The notes under the pieces: model-generated
What the model saw: only the letters and a program-made list of their open reading frames with translations
Told to the model about the DNA's origin: nothing
Databases searched by the model: none
NCBI RefSeq assembly: GCF_008180155.1
Contig: NZ_VSZS01000068.1
Location: forward strand, 310,001 to 374,000
Source of the DNA: Neoaquamicrobium microcysteis
GTDB taxonomy: Bacteria; Pseudomonadota; Alphaproteobacteria; Rhizobiales; Rhizobiaceae
Direction of reading: 5' to 3'
DNA length: 64,000 nucleotides
Translations under genes and position numbers: made by a program
Shown here: positions 25,902 through 36,074 of the stretch, one piece after another
Layout: every line of letters starts with the position of its first letter
Numbering within the stretch: the first letter of the stretch is position 1

Positions 25902-28619
25902 CTATCGCGGCTTCACCAGCCCCTTGAGCCGGTAGAGAGCTTCCAGCGCCTCTAGCGGTGTCATCTCGTCGGGCTGCAATGCAACCACAGCATCGGTCAG
26001 CACCGCGTCGGCCTGCGGCTTCGGCGCCTCGCGTTTCGCCGCTACCGAGAACAGCGGCAGATCGTCGACCAGCCGCGACGCCTTGCCCGATGTCTCGCCT
26101 TCCTCCAGCTGTCGCAGGACCGCCCGGGCGCGCTCGACCACCGCTTCCGGCAGGCCCGCGAGCCGCGCGACCTGCACGCCGTAGGACCGGTCGGCAGCTC
26201 CCTTGCCCACCTCGTGTAGAAAGACCACGTCGCCTTCCCATTCCTTGACCCGCATCGTCACGTTGTGAAGGCGGGCGAGCTTGTCGGCCAGCGCCGTCAT
26301 TTCGTGGAAATGGGTGGCGAAGATCGCGCGGCAGCGGTTTTTCTCGTGAAGGTATTCCACCGCGGCCCAGGCGATGGACAGACCGTCGAACGTCGCAGTG
26401 CCCCGGCCGATCTCGTCGAGGATCACCAGCGCGCGCTCACCCGCCTGATTGAGGATGGCGGCCGTCTCCACCATCTCGACCATGAAGGTCGAGCGCCCGC
26501 GTGCGAGATCGTCGGACGCCCCGACGCGCGAGAAGAGACGGTCGACAACGCCCACCTGAGCCGACGTGGCAGGCACGAAGGATCCCATCTGCGCCAGTAT
26601 CGCTATCAGGGCGTTCTGGCGCAGGAAGGTCGATTTACCGCCCATGTTCGGGCCGGTCAGCAGCCAGATCGCGCCGTTCCTGCCGTCGTCCCCCGGAGAG
26701 AGGTCGCAGTCGTTGGCAACGAACGGGTCCGCGAGCTGGCGGCGCAGTGCCTGCTCGACGACCGGGTGCCTGCCGCCCTCGATCCGGAATGACAGGCTGC
26801 CGTCCACCTGCGGCCGGCAATAATTCTCGCTTGCGGCCAAGGCGGCCAGCGCTGCGGCCACGTCGATATCCGCAAGTGCCGCCGCCCCCGCGCGTATCGC
26901 GTCGGCGTGCGAGACGGTTTCGGCCAGCAGCGCGTCGAAGATGCCGAACTCGATCTGCAAGGCGCGATCGGCGGCATTGGCGATCTTCGTTTCCAGGCCG
27001 GCAAGCTCGGTGGTGGTGAAGCGCATCGCGTTGGCCATCGTCTGGCGATGGATGAACCGCGCCTTGGCCTCATCCGTCCCGTTCATCACGTCGGCGTGGT
27101 TGGCGGTCACCTCGATGTAGTAGCCGAGCACGTTGTTGTGCCTGATCTTCAGCGAGCGGATGCCGGTCTCCTCGACGAGATCGCGCTCCATGCCGGCGAT
27201 CACCCGCCGCGACTGGTCGCGCAGGGCGCGCATCTCGTCCAGTTCGGCGTGATAGCCGGCGCGCACGAAGCCGCCGTCGCGCCTCAGCAGCGGCAGTTCG
27301 TCGGCAAGTGCGATGTCGAGGTGACTGCTGAATGTCTTCGGCAAACCGGCCAGCGCCTCGCAGGCGGCCTTGAGCCCGTCCGGCAGCATAGCGCCGGAGA
27401 AGACATCGACAACCTGCCGAGCCGCATCCATGCCCGCCCTCAACGCCCCCAGATCGCGCGGCCCGCCCCGGTTCAGCGCGAGGCGCGACAGTGCGCGCGG
27501 CATGTCGGGCGCGCCCTTCAGCGCATTTCGAAGCGCTTCGGACAACCGGGTCTCGGCCAGCAGGAAGGAAACGCAGTCGAGACGTGCGTTGATGGCATCC
27601 GGATCGGTCAGCGGCGCTGTCAGCCGCTCGGCAAGAAGGCGTGCGCCGCCGCCCGTCACGGTTCGGTCTATGGCCTTGAGAAGCGAGCCGTCCCGGTTGC
27701 CCGAGAGCGTGCGTACCAGTTCGAGGTTGGCGCGCGTTGCGGCGTCGATGAACAGGCTCGCACCGGTCTCCTCGCGTTCCGGACGGGCCAGAGGCGGACG
27801 CTCTGATATCTGCGTCTTTTCGACGTAGGCGATGATGCCAGAGATGGCGGAAAGCTCGGCGCGCGCGAACTGGCCGAAACTGTCGGGCGTGGCAACGTCG
27901 AAGAAGCGTGCGATCCGGCCGGTCGCGGCGGCTGAATCGAACAGGGTCGCTGGCTGCGGATTGGCGATGCGGCCCAGCACGTCGAAGACCGCTCGAAGCC
28001 CGGGATCGTGATAGATCGGCTCCGCCAGGATCAGTTCGCGCGGATCGACGCGCAGAATATCGGCGAGAAGCCGGTCTGCCGCGCTTTCCGTGACCTTGAA
28101 AGCGCCGGTCGAAATGTCGATCCACGCCAGCGCATAAGTATGATCGGCGGCTCCCTTCACCCGGCCGAGGGCCATCAGATAGCTGGCCTCCGATGGTGCG
28201 AGCAGCTTTTCCTCGGTAATCGTGCCGGGTGTGACGAGCCGGACCACGTCCCGCCGGACGACCGATTTCGAGCCGCGCTTCTTCGCCTCGGCAGGGTCTT
28301 CCACCTGCTCGCACACCGCCACGCGGTGGCCTGCCGCGATCAGCTTTTCGAGATAGTCGTCTGCGGCATGCACCGGCACCCCGCACATGGGGATGTCCTC
28401 GCCCTGATGCTTGCCGCGCCTTGTCAGCGTGATGCCGAGCGTGCGGCTAGCGATCTCGGCGTCCTGGAAGAACAGCTCGTAGAAATCGCCCATCCGATAG
28501 AACAGCAGGGAATCCGCGTTGGCCGACTTGATCTCGATGTACTGCTCCATCATCGGCGTCGCACCTGCCGGGGAGAGCGACGGAGCCGAAGCTGCTGGGA
28601 TGGGCGTCTGGTCGTTCAA
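25902..28619 (-). CDS. mutS: DNA mismatch repair protein MutS
   Basis: Mismatch-recognition ATPase. The mismatch-contact motif is in [13 protein letters not shown] near the N-terminus; the ATPase has [13 protein letters not shown] (Walker A), [33 protein letters not shown] (Walker B) and FATHFHEMT. The start is uncertain because no ATG fits: TTG at 28676 gives 924 aa, TTG at 28619 ([17 protein letters not shown] about 10 nt upstream) gives 905 aa, close to rhizobial homologues, and ATG at 28553 lacks a ribosome-binding site. I choose 28619. Divergent from the malic enzyme gene. Confidence 0.96.
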   Translation of the reverse strand: MNDQTPIPAASAPSLSPAGATPMMEQYIEIKSANADSLLFYRMGDFYELFFQDAEIASRTLGITLTRRGKHQGEDIPMCGVPVHAADDYLEKLIAAGHRVAVCEQVEDPAEAKKRGSKSVVRRDVVRLVTPGTITEEKLLAPSEASYLMALGRVKGAADHTYALAWIDISTGAFKVTESAADRLLADILRVDPRELILAEPIYHDPGLRAVFDVLGRIANPQPATLFDSAAATGRIARFFDVATPDSFGQFARAELSAISGIIAYVEKTQISERPPLARPEREETGASLFIDAATRANLELVRTLSGNRDGSLLKAIDRTVTGGGARLLAERLTAPLTDPDAINARLDCVSFLLAETRLSEALRNALKGAPDMPRALSRLALNRGGPRDLGALRAGMDAARQVVDVFSGAMLPDGLKAACEALAGLPKTFSSHLDIALADELPLLRRDGGFVRAGYHAELDEMRALRDQSRRVIAGMERDLVEETGIRSLKIRHNNVLGYYIEVTANHADVMNGTDEAKARFIHRQTMANAMRFTTTELAGLETKIANAADRALQIEFGIFDALLAETVSHADAIRAGAAALADIDVAAALAALAASENYCRPQVDGSLSFRIEGGRHPVVEQALRRQLADPFVANDCDLSPGDDGRNGAIWLLTGPNMGGKSTFLRQNALIAILAQMGSFVPATSAQVGVVDRLFSRVGASDDLARGRSTFMVEMVETAAILNQAGERALVILDEIGRGTATFDGLSIAWAAVEYLHEKNRCRAIFATHFHEMTALADKLARLHNVTMRVKEWEGDVVFLHEVGKGAADRSYGVQVARLAGLPEAVVERARAVLRQLEEGETSGKASRLVDDLPLFSVAAKREAPKPQADAVLTDAVVALQPDEMTPLEALEALYRLKGLVKPR

Positions 28620-28747
28620 GGGCGGATTGCCTTCTGGAGGAAGCGGTTTTCCTGCTTGGCGATTCACGGCGCGCAAGTGTAGCCTTAATCGCTAGGGCTC
28701 GGCAAAACTCCACAAGAACGAGCCACCGGGAAGGAAACAGACATCTC

Positions 28748-31033
28748 ATGCCGTTGAAAGACAAGACCGCGGAGGGCGGCCCCTCCGTCAGCCCTCAGGA
28801 AGCGCTCGATTTCCACGCCTCGGGACGACCGGGCAAGCTGGAGATAAGCCCCACCAAGCCAATGGCAACACAGCGCGACCTGTCGCTGGCGTATTCGCCG
28901 GGCGTGGCGGTGCCGGTCAAGGCGATCGCGGAAGACCCCAGCAGGGCGTTCGACTACACCACGCGCGGCAACATGGTGGCTGTCATCTCCAACGGCACGG
29001 CGATCCTCGGTCTCGGCAATCTCGGCGCGCTGGCCTCCAAGCCGGTGATGGAAGGCAAGGCGGTGCTGTTTAAGCGCTTCGCCGACGTCGATTCCATCGA
29101 TCTTGAGGTCGATACCCAGGACGTGGAGGAGTTCATCAACTGCGTGCGCTTCCTCGGCCCGTCCTTCGGCGGCATCAACCTCGAGGACATCAGGGCACCC
29201 GACTGCTTCATCATCGAGCAGCGGCTGCGCGAGATGATGGACATTCCGGTCTTCCATGACGACCAGCACGGCACCGCGATCATCGCTGCAGCCGGCCTCA
29301 TCAACGCGCTGGAAATCACCGGCCGCGACATGAAGACGGCGACGCTTGTTTGCAACGGCGCGGGCTCGGCCGGCATTGCCTGCGTCGAGCTCGTCAAGTC
29401 GATGGGCTTTTCGCCTCAGAACGTGATCCTCTGCGACACCAAGGGCGTGGTCTATCAGGGCCGCAAGGAAGGCATGAACCAGTGGAAGTCGGCCCACGCG
29501 ATCAAGACCGACAAGCGTACGCTGGCCGACGCCATGGACGGCGCGGACATCGTCTTCGGTCTTTCCGCCAAGGGCGCGTTCAGCAATGCGATGATCCAGT
29601 CGATGGCGAAGAACCCCATCATCTTCGCCATGGCCAACCCCGATCCCGAAATCACGCCTGAGGAAGTGGCCGAAATCCGCACCGACGCCATCATGGCCAC
29701 GGGCCGGTCGGACTATCCCAACCAGGTCAACAACGTCCTGGGCTTCCCCTACATATTCCGTGGCGCGCTCGACGTGCGAGCAACCACGATCAACGACGAG
29801 ATGAAGGTGGCCGCCGCGCAGGCGCTGGCCGCCCTGGCGCGTGAAGACGTGCCCGACGACGTGGCGGCCGCCTATCAGGGCAACCGCCCGAAGTTCGGCC
29901 CAAACTACATCATCCCCGTGCCGTTCGACCCTCGCCTTATCTCGGCCATCCCGGCAGCGGTGGCGCGGGCGGCGATGGACACGGGCGTGGCCCGGCGACC
30001 CATCCTCGACATCGAAAAATACAAGCAGGAGCTTTCTGCCCGTCGCGATCCTATCGCCTCGACGCTCCAGCGCATCTACGACCGGGTGCGCCGGCAGCCA
30101 AAGCGCGTCGTCTTCGCCGAAGGCGAGGAGGAACAGGTCATGCGCGCGGCCGTCTCCTATGTCAGCCAGAAGCTCGGCACGGCCATTCTCATCGGCCGCG
30201 ACGACGTCATCAAGGAAAACGCCCGCAACGCCGGCGTTGACCTCAACCGGCCGGGCATAGAGATCATCAACGCGCGCCTGTCTCGCCGCAACGCGGTCTA
30301 TGCCGACCACCTCTACGAGCGCATGCAGCGCAAGGGTTACCTGTTCCGCGATTGCCAGCGCCTCATCAACAACGACCGCAACCACTTCGCCGCCTGCATG
30401 CTGGCGCTGGGCGACGCCGACGCAGTCGTCACGGGCGTGACGCGCAACTACTCGACCGCGCTGGAAGACATTCGCCGCGTTATCGACGCCAAGCCCGGCC
30501 ACCGCGTCATCGGCGTGTCGATCGCCCTGTGCCGAGGCCGCACCGTTATCGTCGCAGACACGGCGGTACACGACATGCCCGGCTCGCTGGAAATCGCCGA
30601 CATCGCCGAGGAAGCAGCCGGCTTCGCGCGGCGCATGGGCTACGAGCCGCGTGTCGCCATGCTCGCCTATTCGACCTTCGGCCACCCGGCGGGCGAACGG
30701 TCCGCACGCGTGCAGGAGGCGGTGCAGATCCTCGACAAGCGGCGCGTCGATTTCGAGTATGACGGCGAGATGGCGGCCGATGTCGCCCTCAATCCGAGGC
30801 TGATGCGGCAATATCCGTTCTGCCGCCTGTCCGGGCCCGCCAACGTGCTGGTGATGCCGGCATTCCACTCGGCATCGATTTCGACCAAGATGCTGCAGGA
30901 ACTGGGCGGCTCCACGGTTATCGGCCCGCTGCTGGTCGGCCTCAACAAGCCGGTGCAGATCGTGCCTCTCAACGCCAAGGACAGCGACATCGTCAACATG
31001 GCCGCGATAGCCGCATACAGCGCGGGGGCATAA
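28748..31033 (+). CDS. maeB: NADP-dependent malic enzyme with phosphotransacetylase-like C-terminus
   Basis: 761-aa two-part protein. Residues about 1-430 form the malic enzyme: SLAYSPGVAVPV, GNMVAVISNGTAILGLGNLG, VFHDDQHGTAII (metal site DD) and the dinucleotide loop CNGAGSAGIACVEL. Residues about 440-761 are phosphate-acetyltransferase-like (RVVFAEGEEEQVMRAA, GVTRNYSTALEDI, VLVMPAFHSASISTKMLQELGG). In rhizobia this large chimeric form decarboxylates malate to pyruvate; the C-terminal domain is regulatory (acetyl-CoA) and lacks transacetylase activity in studied members. AAGGAAA precedes the ATG. NAD versus NADP preference is not decided by sequence alone. Confidence 0.95.
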   Translation: MPLKDKTAEGGPSVSPQEALDFHASGRPGKLEISPTKPMATQRDLSLAYSPGVAVPVKAIAEDPSRAFDYTTRGNMVAVISNGTAILGLGNLGALASKPVMEGKAVLFKRFADVDSIDLEVDTQDVEEFINCVRFLGPSFGGINLEDIRAPDCFIIEQRLREMMDIPVFHDDQHGTAIIAAAGLINALEITGRDMKTATLVCNGAGSAGIACVELVKSMGFSPQNVILCDTKGVVYQGRKEGMNQWKSAHAIKTDKRTLADAMDGADIVFGLSAKGAFSNAMIQSMAKNPIIFAMANPDPEITPEEVAEIRTDAIMATGRSDYPNQVNNVLGFPYIFRGALDVRATTINDEMKVAAAQALAALAREDVPDDVAAAYQGNRPKFGPNYIIPVPFDPRLISAIPAAVARAAMDTGVARRPILDIEKYKQELSARRDPIASTLQRIYDRVRRQPKRVVFAEGEEEQVMRAAVSYVSQKLGTAILIGRDDVIKENARNAGVDLNRPGIEIINARLSRRNAVYADHLYERMQRKGYLFRDCQRLINNDRNHFAACMLALGDADAVVTGVTRNYSTALEDIRRVIDAKPGHRVIGVSIALCRGRTVIVADTAVHDMPGSLEIADIAEEAAGFARRMGYEPRVAMLAYSTFGHPAGERSARVQEAVQILDKRRVDFEYDGEMAADVALNPRLMRQYPFCRLSGPANVLVMPAFHSASISTKMLQELGGSTVIGPLLVGLNKPVQIVPLNAKDSDIVNMAAIAAYSAGA

Positions 31034-31069
31034 GGCGTCTCCCGCCGGCATGCGGGGAGAACTTTCTCC

Positions 31070-31113
31070 GCCCTGCCGCGTTGAGGCGGGGAATTCTGGT
31101 TCTGCGGCAGGGC
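31070..31113 (+). repeat. Perfect 10-bp inverted repeat before the EEP-family gene
   Basis: GCCCTGCCGC (31070-31079) and GCGGCAGGGC (31104-31113) with a 24-nt spacer. It follows further GC-rich self-complementary words (CTCCCGC...GCGGGGAG, 31039-31059) after the maeB stop. Could be a maeB terminator structure, a degenerate REP-type element, or a 5' UTR hairpin of the next gene; the AAAGGGG ribosome-binding site begins 2 nt after the second arm. Confidence 0.45.
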
Positions 31114-31128
31114 AAAGGGGTGTGCGGG

Positions 31129-32205
31129 GTGCTGACGGCTTTCACGATACTTGCCGTCCTTCTGGCAATCGCCACCCTGCTGCCCTTCCTGCCCGTGGCC
31201 CACGGGATCGTCCGCGTCGGGGATTTTCCGCGCCAGCAGTTTCTCGCGCTCGCCATTGTGCTGGTCATCCTCGCTCCGCTCACGGTCGACGGCGGGGCGG
31301 TCGTACTCGTCCTGGTCGGTCTTGCTGTCGCCGCGATCCAGGCATGGCATATCGTCGAGTTCACGCCGCTGTGGAAACGCGAGACGGCGGATTTCAAGGA
31401 GGGTCGTGACAAGGGGCAGGCGATCCGGCTCATCGCCGCCAACGTCAAGATGTCCAATGACCGATACGCTGAGTTCGAGGCCCAAATTGCCGCGCGCGAT
31501 CCGGATATCCTCCTGCTCATGGAAGTGGACGACAAATGGGTCGATGCGCTTGGCAGCTTGATCGAGCGCTATCCCCACACCGTTCTGCGGCCGCAGGAAA
31601 ATTCCTACGGCATGATCCTCTGCTCCAGCTTCGAGTTCGCCGACATGTCGGTCGAATGCCTTCTGACCGATGGCGTCCCCTCGATGATCGGCACGATCAA
31701 GTGCCCGGACGGCCAATCCTTCCGCTTCTATGCCATCCATCCTGAACCGCCGGTGCCGCACCGCGAGACGGTGGGGCGCGACGGCGAAACCGCGCTGGTC
31801 TCGCTCAGTGTCAGCAAGGAGGAGGGGCCCGTCATCGTTACGGGCGACCTCAACGATGTGGCATGGTCGAGCACGACGCGGCGCTTTCGCAAAATAAGCC
31901 GTCTGCTCGACCCGCGCGTGGGACGGCGCATCTTCTCCACCTTCGATGCGCGCTTCCCGTTGATCCGATGGCCGCTGGATCACCTGTTCCACTCGCCGGA
32001 GTTTCGGCTCAAGCATATGGAGCGCCTGGCGCCATGCGGTTCGGACCACTTCCCGGTGATGTTCGATCTCGTGTTGTGCCCGACAGAAAAGGCCGAATCC
32101 ATGCCGGAACAGGCTGACGCTGACGATGTCGCCCGTGCGCGCGAACTCAAGCAGGAAGCCGAAAAGCGCGACGAAAAGCCGATCGGGACAGACTGGGAAA
32201 ACTGA
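31129..32205 (+). CDS. Endonuclease/exonuclease/phosphatase (EEP) family membrane protein
   Basis: 358 aa. Two to three N-terminal membrane spans (AFTILAVLLAIATLLPFLPVA; FLALAIVLVILAPLTVDGGAVVLVLVGLAVAAI) precede an EEP domain, predicted cytosolic or periplasmic: IAANVKMSN, DPDILLLMEVDD (metal Glu), VTGDLNDVAWSS (GDLN catalytic Asp/Asn) and GSDHFPV (catalytic His). Members hydrolyse phosphodiester or phosphate-ester bonds; the substrate is unknown. A charged C-terminal tail (ELKQEAEKRDEKP) follows. No ATG fits: GTG at 31129 with AAAGGGG 7 nt upstream is chosen; GTG 31120 and TTG 31081 are alternatives. Confidence 0.88.
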   Translation: MLTAFTILAVLLAIATLLPFLPVAHGIVRVGDFPRQQFLALAIVLVILAPLTVDGGAVVLVLVGLAVAAIQAWHIVEFTPLWKRETADFKEGRDKGQAIRLIAANVKMSNDRYAEFEAQIAARDPDILLLMEVDDKWVDALGSLIERYPHTVLRPQENSYGMILCSSFEFADMSVECLLTDGVPSMIGTIKCPDGQSFRFYAIHPEPPVPHRETVGRDGETALVSLSVSKEEGPVIVTGDLNDVAWSSTTRRFRKISRLLDPRVGRRIFSTFDARFPLIRWPLDHLFHSPEFRLKHMERLAPCGSDHFPVMFDLVLCPTEKAESMPEQADADDVARARELKQEAEKRDEKPIGTDWEN

Positions 32206-33084
32206 CTACCCGGCGAAGCGGTCGGCGTCCGCGCCGTAATAGTTGATGTAGCGCGACGAGATCGTTTCCACCGGCAGAACGATGAACACGTCCGTCGTGC
32301 CGAAATCGTGGTCGATGACGCAACCGTCGCCGATCCTTGCGCCCAGCCTCAGATAGCCCTTGATGAGCGGCGGCATGGCAGCAAAAGCGGACCGCATGTT
32401 GATCGCCTCGCCCGGCATCAGGTCCATCGGGTGAAAACGGCGTGCCACGGCCGAGACGCGCCACGCGCCCTCCGCCCGGCAGTTCTGGGCGAGGAACGAC
32501 AGCGCTTCGGCATGCGCCGCGGGCACGGTGCCAGGGAAGGAGGCACAACCGGTCATCACGCCGATGTCGTAGTGGTTCACATAGGCCCAGATGCCCTGCC
32601 ACAGCAGTTCTATCGTCCGCTTGGACCGATATTGCGGGAGCACGCAGGAGCGGCCAAGCTCCAGAAAGTGCAGGCGCGGATGACGCGCGACGAGCTTGTC
32701 GATCTCGAACTCGTCGCTGGAATAGAAGCCGCCCGCTGCAAAGGCGCTTTCCTGCCGCAGCAGCCTGTAGGTGCCCATGATGCGCCGGTGCTCGGGCCCG
32801 TCGATCGCGTTGTCCACCACCAGCAGGTGGTCGCAGATGTCGTCGAAGCGGTCCGCGTCGCGGCGGTCCTGAAGGTCGGCCGCCAGCGCCCTTGCGCCCA
32901 GCTCTTCATGGAAGACCCGGTAGCGCACCTCCTGCGCCGCCTCGATTTCCTCGAGGTCGCGCGCGAGCCTCACGGTCAGGTTGCCGATGCGGCCCAGCGG
33001 CTCGCCTGCCAGCAGCGGGCGCGCCTTTGGCGCGTGTCCAAGCAGGATATCGGGTGCGGCTCGTTCTGTCATGGCATCGCGCAT
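32206..33084 (-). CDS. olsB: L-ornithine N(alpha)-acyltransferase OlsB
   Basis: 292-aa GNAT-fold acyltransferase for the first step of ornithine-lipid synthesis, transferring a 3-hydroxyacyl group from acyl carrier protein to ornithine to give lyso-ornithine lipid. Recognised by VRLARDLEEIEAAQEVRYRVFHEELGA, DRFDDICDHLLVVD, FELGRSCVLPQYRSKRTIELLWQGI (written LELGRSCV here) and the GCASFPGT segment, all OlsB/hemolysin-related acyltransferase hallmarks. ATG 33084 has GGAGA 7 nt upstream; ATG 33072 is in frame. olsA is not in the window. Ornithine lipids are phosphorus-free membrane lipids made by many rhizobia, often under phosphate limitation. Converges with the EEP gene. Confidence 0.87.
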   Translation of the reverse strand: MRDAMTERAAPDILLGHAPKARPLLAGEPLGRIGNLTVRLARDLEEIEAAQEVRYRVFHEELGARALAADLQDRRDADRFDDICDHLLVVDNAIDGPEHRRIMGTYRLLRQESAFAAGGFYSSDEFEIDKLVARHPRLHFLELGRSCVLPQYRSKRTIELLWQGIWAYVNHYDIGVMTGCASFPGTVPAAHAEALSFLAQNCRAEGAWRVSAVARRFHPMDLMPGEAINMRSAFAAMPPLIKGYLRLGARIGDGCVIDHDFGTTDVFIVLPVETISSRYINYYGADADRFAG

Positions 33085-33209
33085 GGCTGATTCTCCTGGC
33101 TGCGACCACCGGCACGACCGCCTATACGGTGATACTGCAACAGGACTGTGACCAAAGTCGCATGCGCGACCGGATGGCGCAACCTGACAACGGCCGCGCG
33201 ACCGGCATT

Positions 33210-35501
33210 TCAGGCTGTCGTGCGGCTTTCCACCGCATCCACCATGGCCAGTGGATCGACCGGTTTGGTGAGGAAGCCGGTTGCGCCGTGCGCGATCACG
33301 CCGTGGCGGGTGCTTTCCTGGCTGTCTGCGGAAAGCACGAGAATAGGCACGGACGGCATGCCCTTGGCCTCTTCGTATTTTCGGATGTGGGCTATCGCGT
33401 CGAGGCCATCCATTACCGGCATATGCAGATCCATCAGGACCACATCGTACTGGTGCGCGCCGCCCGAGGCCGTCAGCGCTTCCACCGCAGCCTTGCCGTT
33501 GCGCACAACTTCCACGCTGTGGCCCGCCTTCGTCAGCGCAGAGCGCGCCAGCAGGGCGTTGATCTCATTGTCTTCCGCGATGAGGACGGACATCGACCGC
33601 GAGACGCGTTCGCGAACCGGCACTTCCGCGACGATCTTGCCGGAGCTCGCCGGAGCGGCAGGCCGGGAAAGCAGCACGCGGACCAGCGTTTCGCCCCGCA
33701 CCGGGCGCGCAAGGAAGGTGTTGTAGCCGCTGGCTCGATATTCTGCGAGCTGGCCCCGATCGGTCGGTGCGATCAGCGTTATCGCCTCCGAAGGATTGAT
33801 GCCTGCCTTGCGCAGCCGCTTCAGCATACGGCCGTCCACGCGTTCCATCGCGGCATCCACCAGCGCCACGTCGTAGCTGGTGCCGCGTGCCCGTGTCGCG
33901 GCTGCGGCCTCTTCTATCGTGCGCGCGATCTCGGCCTCGCCTCCGTAAGCGACCACGGTCCGCGCGATCGCTTCGGCCTCCATCAAATTGTCGGAGACGA
34001 TGATGGCGCGGCGGCCCGCCAGCGCTTCCGAAAACCCTGCGGGAACCTCCACGCCACCGGTGACGGGGATGTGGACGGTGAAGGTCGAACCTTCCCCCGG
34101 TTCGCCATCCACGGTGATCGAACCGCCCATCGCCTCGACGATGCGCCGCGAGATGGCCAGTCCGAGACCCGCGCCGCCATGTCGCCGCGTGGACGTGCCG
34201 TCGCCCTGTTCGAACTCGTCGAAGATGCGCGCGATATCCTGCTGGCGAAGACCGGGGCCGGTGTCGATGACGGCGAAGCGGATGCGCCTCGCAGCGCCCT
34301 CGCCGCTGACATCGACATTGACCATCACCCCGCCGGCTTCGGTAAACTTCACTGCGTTGCCGACGATGTTGAGCAGCACCTGCCTCAGGCGGCCGGGGTC
34401 GGCAGATATGAGTTCGGGCACCTGCGGCGCGATATGGCAGCCAAGGCCGACGCCCTTTCCGTAGGCGCGCGGGGCGAGCAGTTCCACCACGTTTTCCACC
34501 AGCTCGCGCAGGCTGACCGGCTGCGGCTCCAGGTCGAAACGGCCGACCTCTATCTTGGAGTAGTCGAGCAGATCCTCGATGAGCGCCAGCAGCGCCGACG
34601 CCGAAGTCGACACTGCGCCCACATAGGTGGTCTGCTCGGGCGTCAGCCTCGTGTCGGCCAGAAGCTTCGCCATGCCCATGATGCCGTTCATCGGCGTGCG
34701 TATCTCGTGGCTGACCGTCGCGAGAAAGCGCGATTTTGCCTGGTTGGCGGATTCGGCCCGCTCGCGAGCATTTATGAGTGCGGTTTCGGCGCGTTTGCGG
34801 GCAGTGATGTCGCGCGCGATGGCGCGGTGCGACACCGCGTCGTTCTCCTTGTCGCGCACGGAAAGCTCGATCCATGAGAACCATCGCACGCCCGTCTCGG
34901 TGCGCACGGCCACGTCGGTCGAGCTCAGGCACTCGCCGTCGGCGAACGCGCCATCCGGTACCAATCCGATGTCGATACCCAGTTCCAGCAGCTTGCGACC
35001 CACAAGGGCGTTCGGCTTGCAGTTCAGAAGATCGGAGAGCACGCGGTTGGCATAGACGATGCGCCCCTCCCGGTCGCGATGGACGACGATGTCGCCCAGC
35101 GCGTCGATAAGGCCGTGGAAGCGCTCCTCGCTTTCCTGCAACTCCCACATGCGGTCCGCAAGCTGTTCGATCTCCTCGCGGCTTTTCGACGTGTTTTCGT
35201 CGAGCATGGAGGTGAGCTGGCGTTCCTTGCGCAGGTCGCGGATCTGAAGAACGAGCGCCGACAGGCCGATCAGGCCGATCGCGGCGGTCACCACAAGCGA
35301 GGCGCCCGTGAGATGCGCGATGCCTGCCACGGAGAACAGGGCCGCCACAAGTGCCGGGCGCACCAGCGAGCGGCGTGGCTTGCGCGGCATCTCCGGCACG
35401 AGCGGCGGCGTACCGATGCGCAAACGCCGGTCTCCCGCGCGCCGGTCATGCGACACGGCAACGTCGGCAGAGGTTTCGAAGGTATTGCGTTCCACCGTCA
35501 T
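33210..35501 (-). CDS. PAS-containing hybrid sensor histidine kinase with two receiver-like domains
   Basis: 763 aa. Order: two membrane spans close to the N-terminus ([38 protein letters not shown], about residues 46-86), a short coiled coil, a PAS domain (about 125-245, ending [16 protein letters not shown]), HisKA with [19 protein letters not shown], HATPase with [22 protein letters not shown] and [19 protein letters not shown], a divergent receiver-like domain (about 520-625), and a canonical receiver (about 635-763) with [11 protein letters not shown], phosphoacceptor Asp in [12 protein letters not shown] and the Lys in GFLTKPVD. No cognate regulator is adjacent. The signal is unknown. 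Confidence 0.93.
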   Translation of the reverse strand: MTVERNTFETSADVAVSHDRRAGDRRLRIGTPPLVPEMPRKPRRSLVRPALVAALFSVAGIAHLTGASLVVTAAIGLIGLSALVLQIRDLRKERQLTSMLDENTSKSREEIEQLADRMWELQESEERFHGLIDALGDIVVHRDREGRIVYANRVLSDLLNCKPNALVGRKLLELGIDIGLVPDGAFADGECLSSTDVAVRTETGVRWFSWIELSVRDKENDAVSHRAIARDITARKRAETALINARERAESANQAKSRFLATVSHEIRTPMNGIMGMAKLLADTRLTPEQTTYVGAVSTSASALLALIEDLLDYSKIEVGRFDLEPQPVSLRELVENVVELLAPRAYGKGVGLGCHIAPQVPELISADPGRLRQVLLNIVGNAVKFTEAGGVMVNVDVSGEGAARRIRFAVIDTGPGLRQQDIARIFDEFEQGDGTSTRRHGGAGLGLAISRRIVEAMGGSITVDGEPGEGSTFTVHIPVTGGVEVPAGFSEALAGRRAIIVSDNLMEAEAIARTVVAYGGEAEIARTIEEAAAATRARGTSYDVALVDAAMERVDGRMLKRLRKAGINPSEAITLIAPTDRGQLAEYRASGYNTFLARPVRGETLVRVLLSRPAAPASSGKIVAEVPVRERVSRSMSVLIAEDNEINALLARSALTKAGHSVEVVRNGKAAVEALTASGGAHQYDVVLMDLHMPVMDGLDAIAHIRKYEEAKGMPSVPILVLSADSQESTRHGVIAHGATGFLTKPVDPLAMVDAVESRTTA

Positions 35502-35582
35502 CGCCGCAGACCATAGCGGCGAAGGATTAGGGAAGCTTTCGGCAGGTCGTTACAATTTTAAGCCAGGCGTTGAGCCGGCCGA

Positions 35583-36074
35583 TCAACCAGGCGACCCGTC
35601 CTTGCGCGAGCGCCGCCAGATCAGGAATTCCTCCAGCACCACGAGCGCCGCTCCCACGGAGATGAACGCGTCGGCCAGATTGAACACGGCGAAGGACCAG
35701 TTCGGCAGGTGGAACAGGACGTAATCGACGACGTAGCCGTGCCAGACGCGGTCGATCAGGTTGCCGATCGCACCGCCGATGATGAGCGCGAAACCGAAGC
35801 GCGCATAGCGCTGGCCGTGATCGGTGCGCACGGCGATCCACAGCACGAAGCCCACGACCGCCAGCGTTATAGCGATGAGCCCCACGCTGCCCAGATCGGA
35901 AAACATGGAGAAGGCGATGCCGGTGTTGTGTGTGCGAAACAGCGCCAGAAAAGGCAGCACCGGAACGCGCACGTGCATGTCCATTCCGGTCTCGACCATG
36001 TACTTGATCCACTGGTCGAGAGCGACGGCCACAACGACCACCCCGGCGTAGAAACCCAATCCGTTGAACTTCAC
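35583..36074 (-). CDS. lspA: Lipoprotein signal peptidase LspA
   Basis: Inner-membrane aspartyl peptidase that cleaves prolipoprotein signal peptides. 163 aa with four membrane spans. Catalytic aspartates are in [19 protein letters not shown] and [24 protein letters not shown] is also conserved. The frame is open 90 codons upstream, but the start is GTG at 36074, which overlaps the TGA of the upstream TrmH gene as GTGA, so translation is coupled. Ends 81 bp before the hybrid kinase. Confidence 0.96.
   Translation of the reverse strand: MKFNGLGFYAGVVVVAVALDQWIKYMVETGMDMHVRVPVLPFLALFRTHNTGIAFSMFSDLGSVGLIAITLAVVGFVLWIAVRTDHGQRYARFGFALIIGGAIGNLIDRVWHGYVVDYVLFHLPNWSFAVFNLADAFISVGAALVVLEEFLIWRRSRKDGSPG

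Noticed and set aside
28685-31051. A 788-codon open frame opposite the malic enzyme gene
   Set aside because: Antisense shadow of a certain gene; no domain, and no ribosome-binding site.
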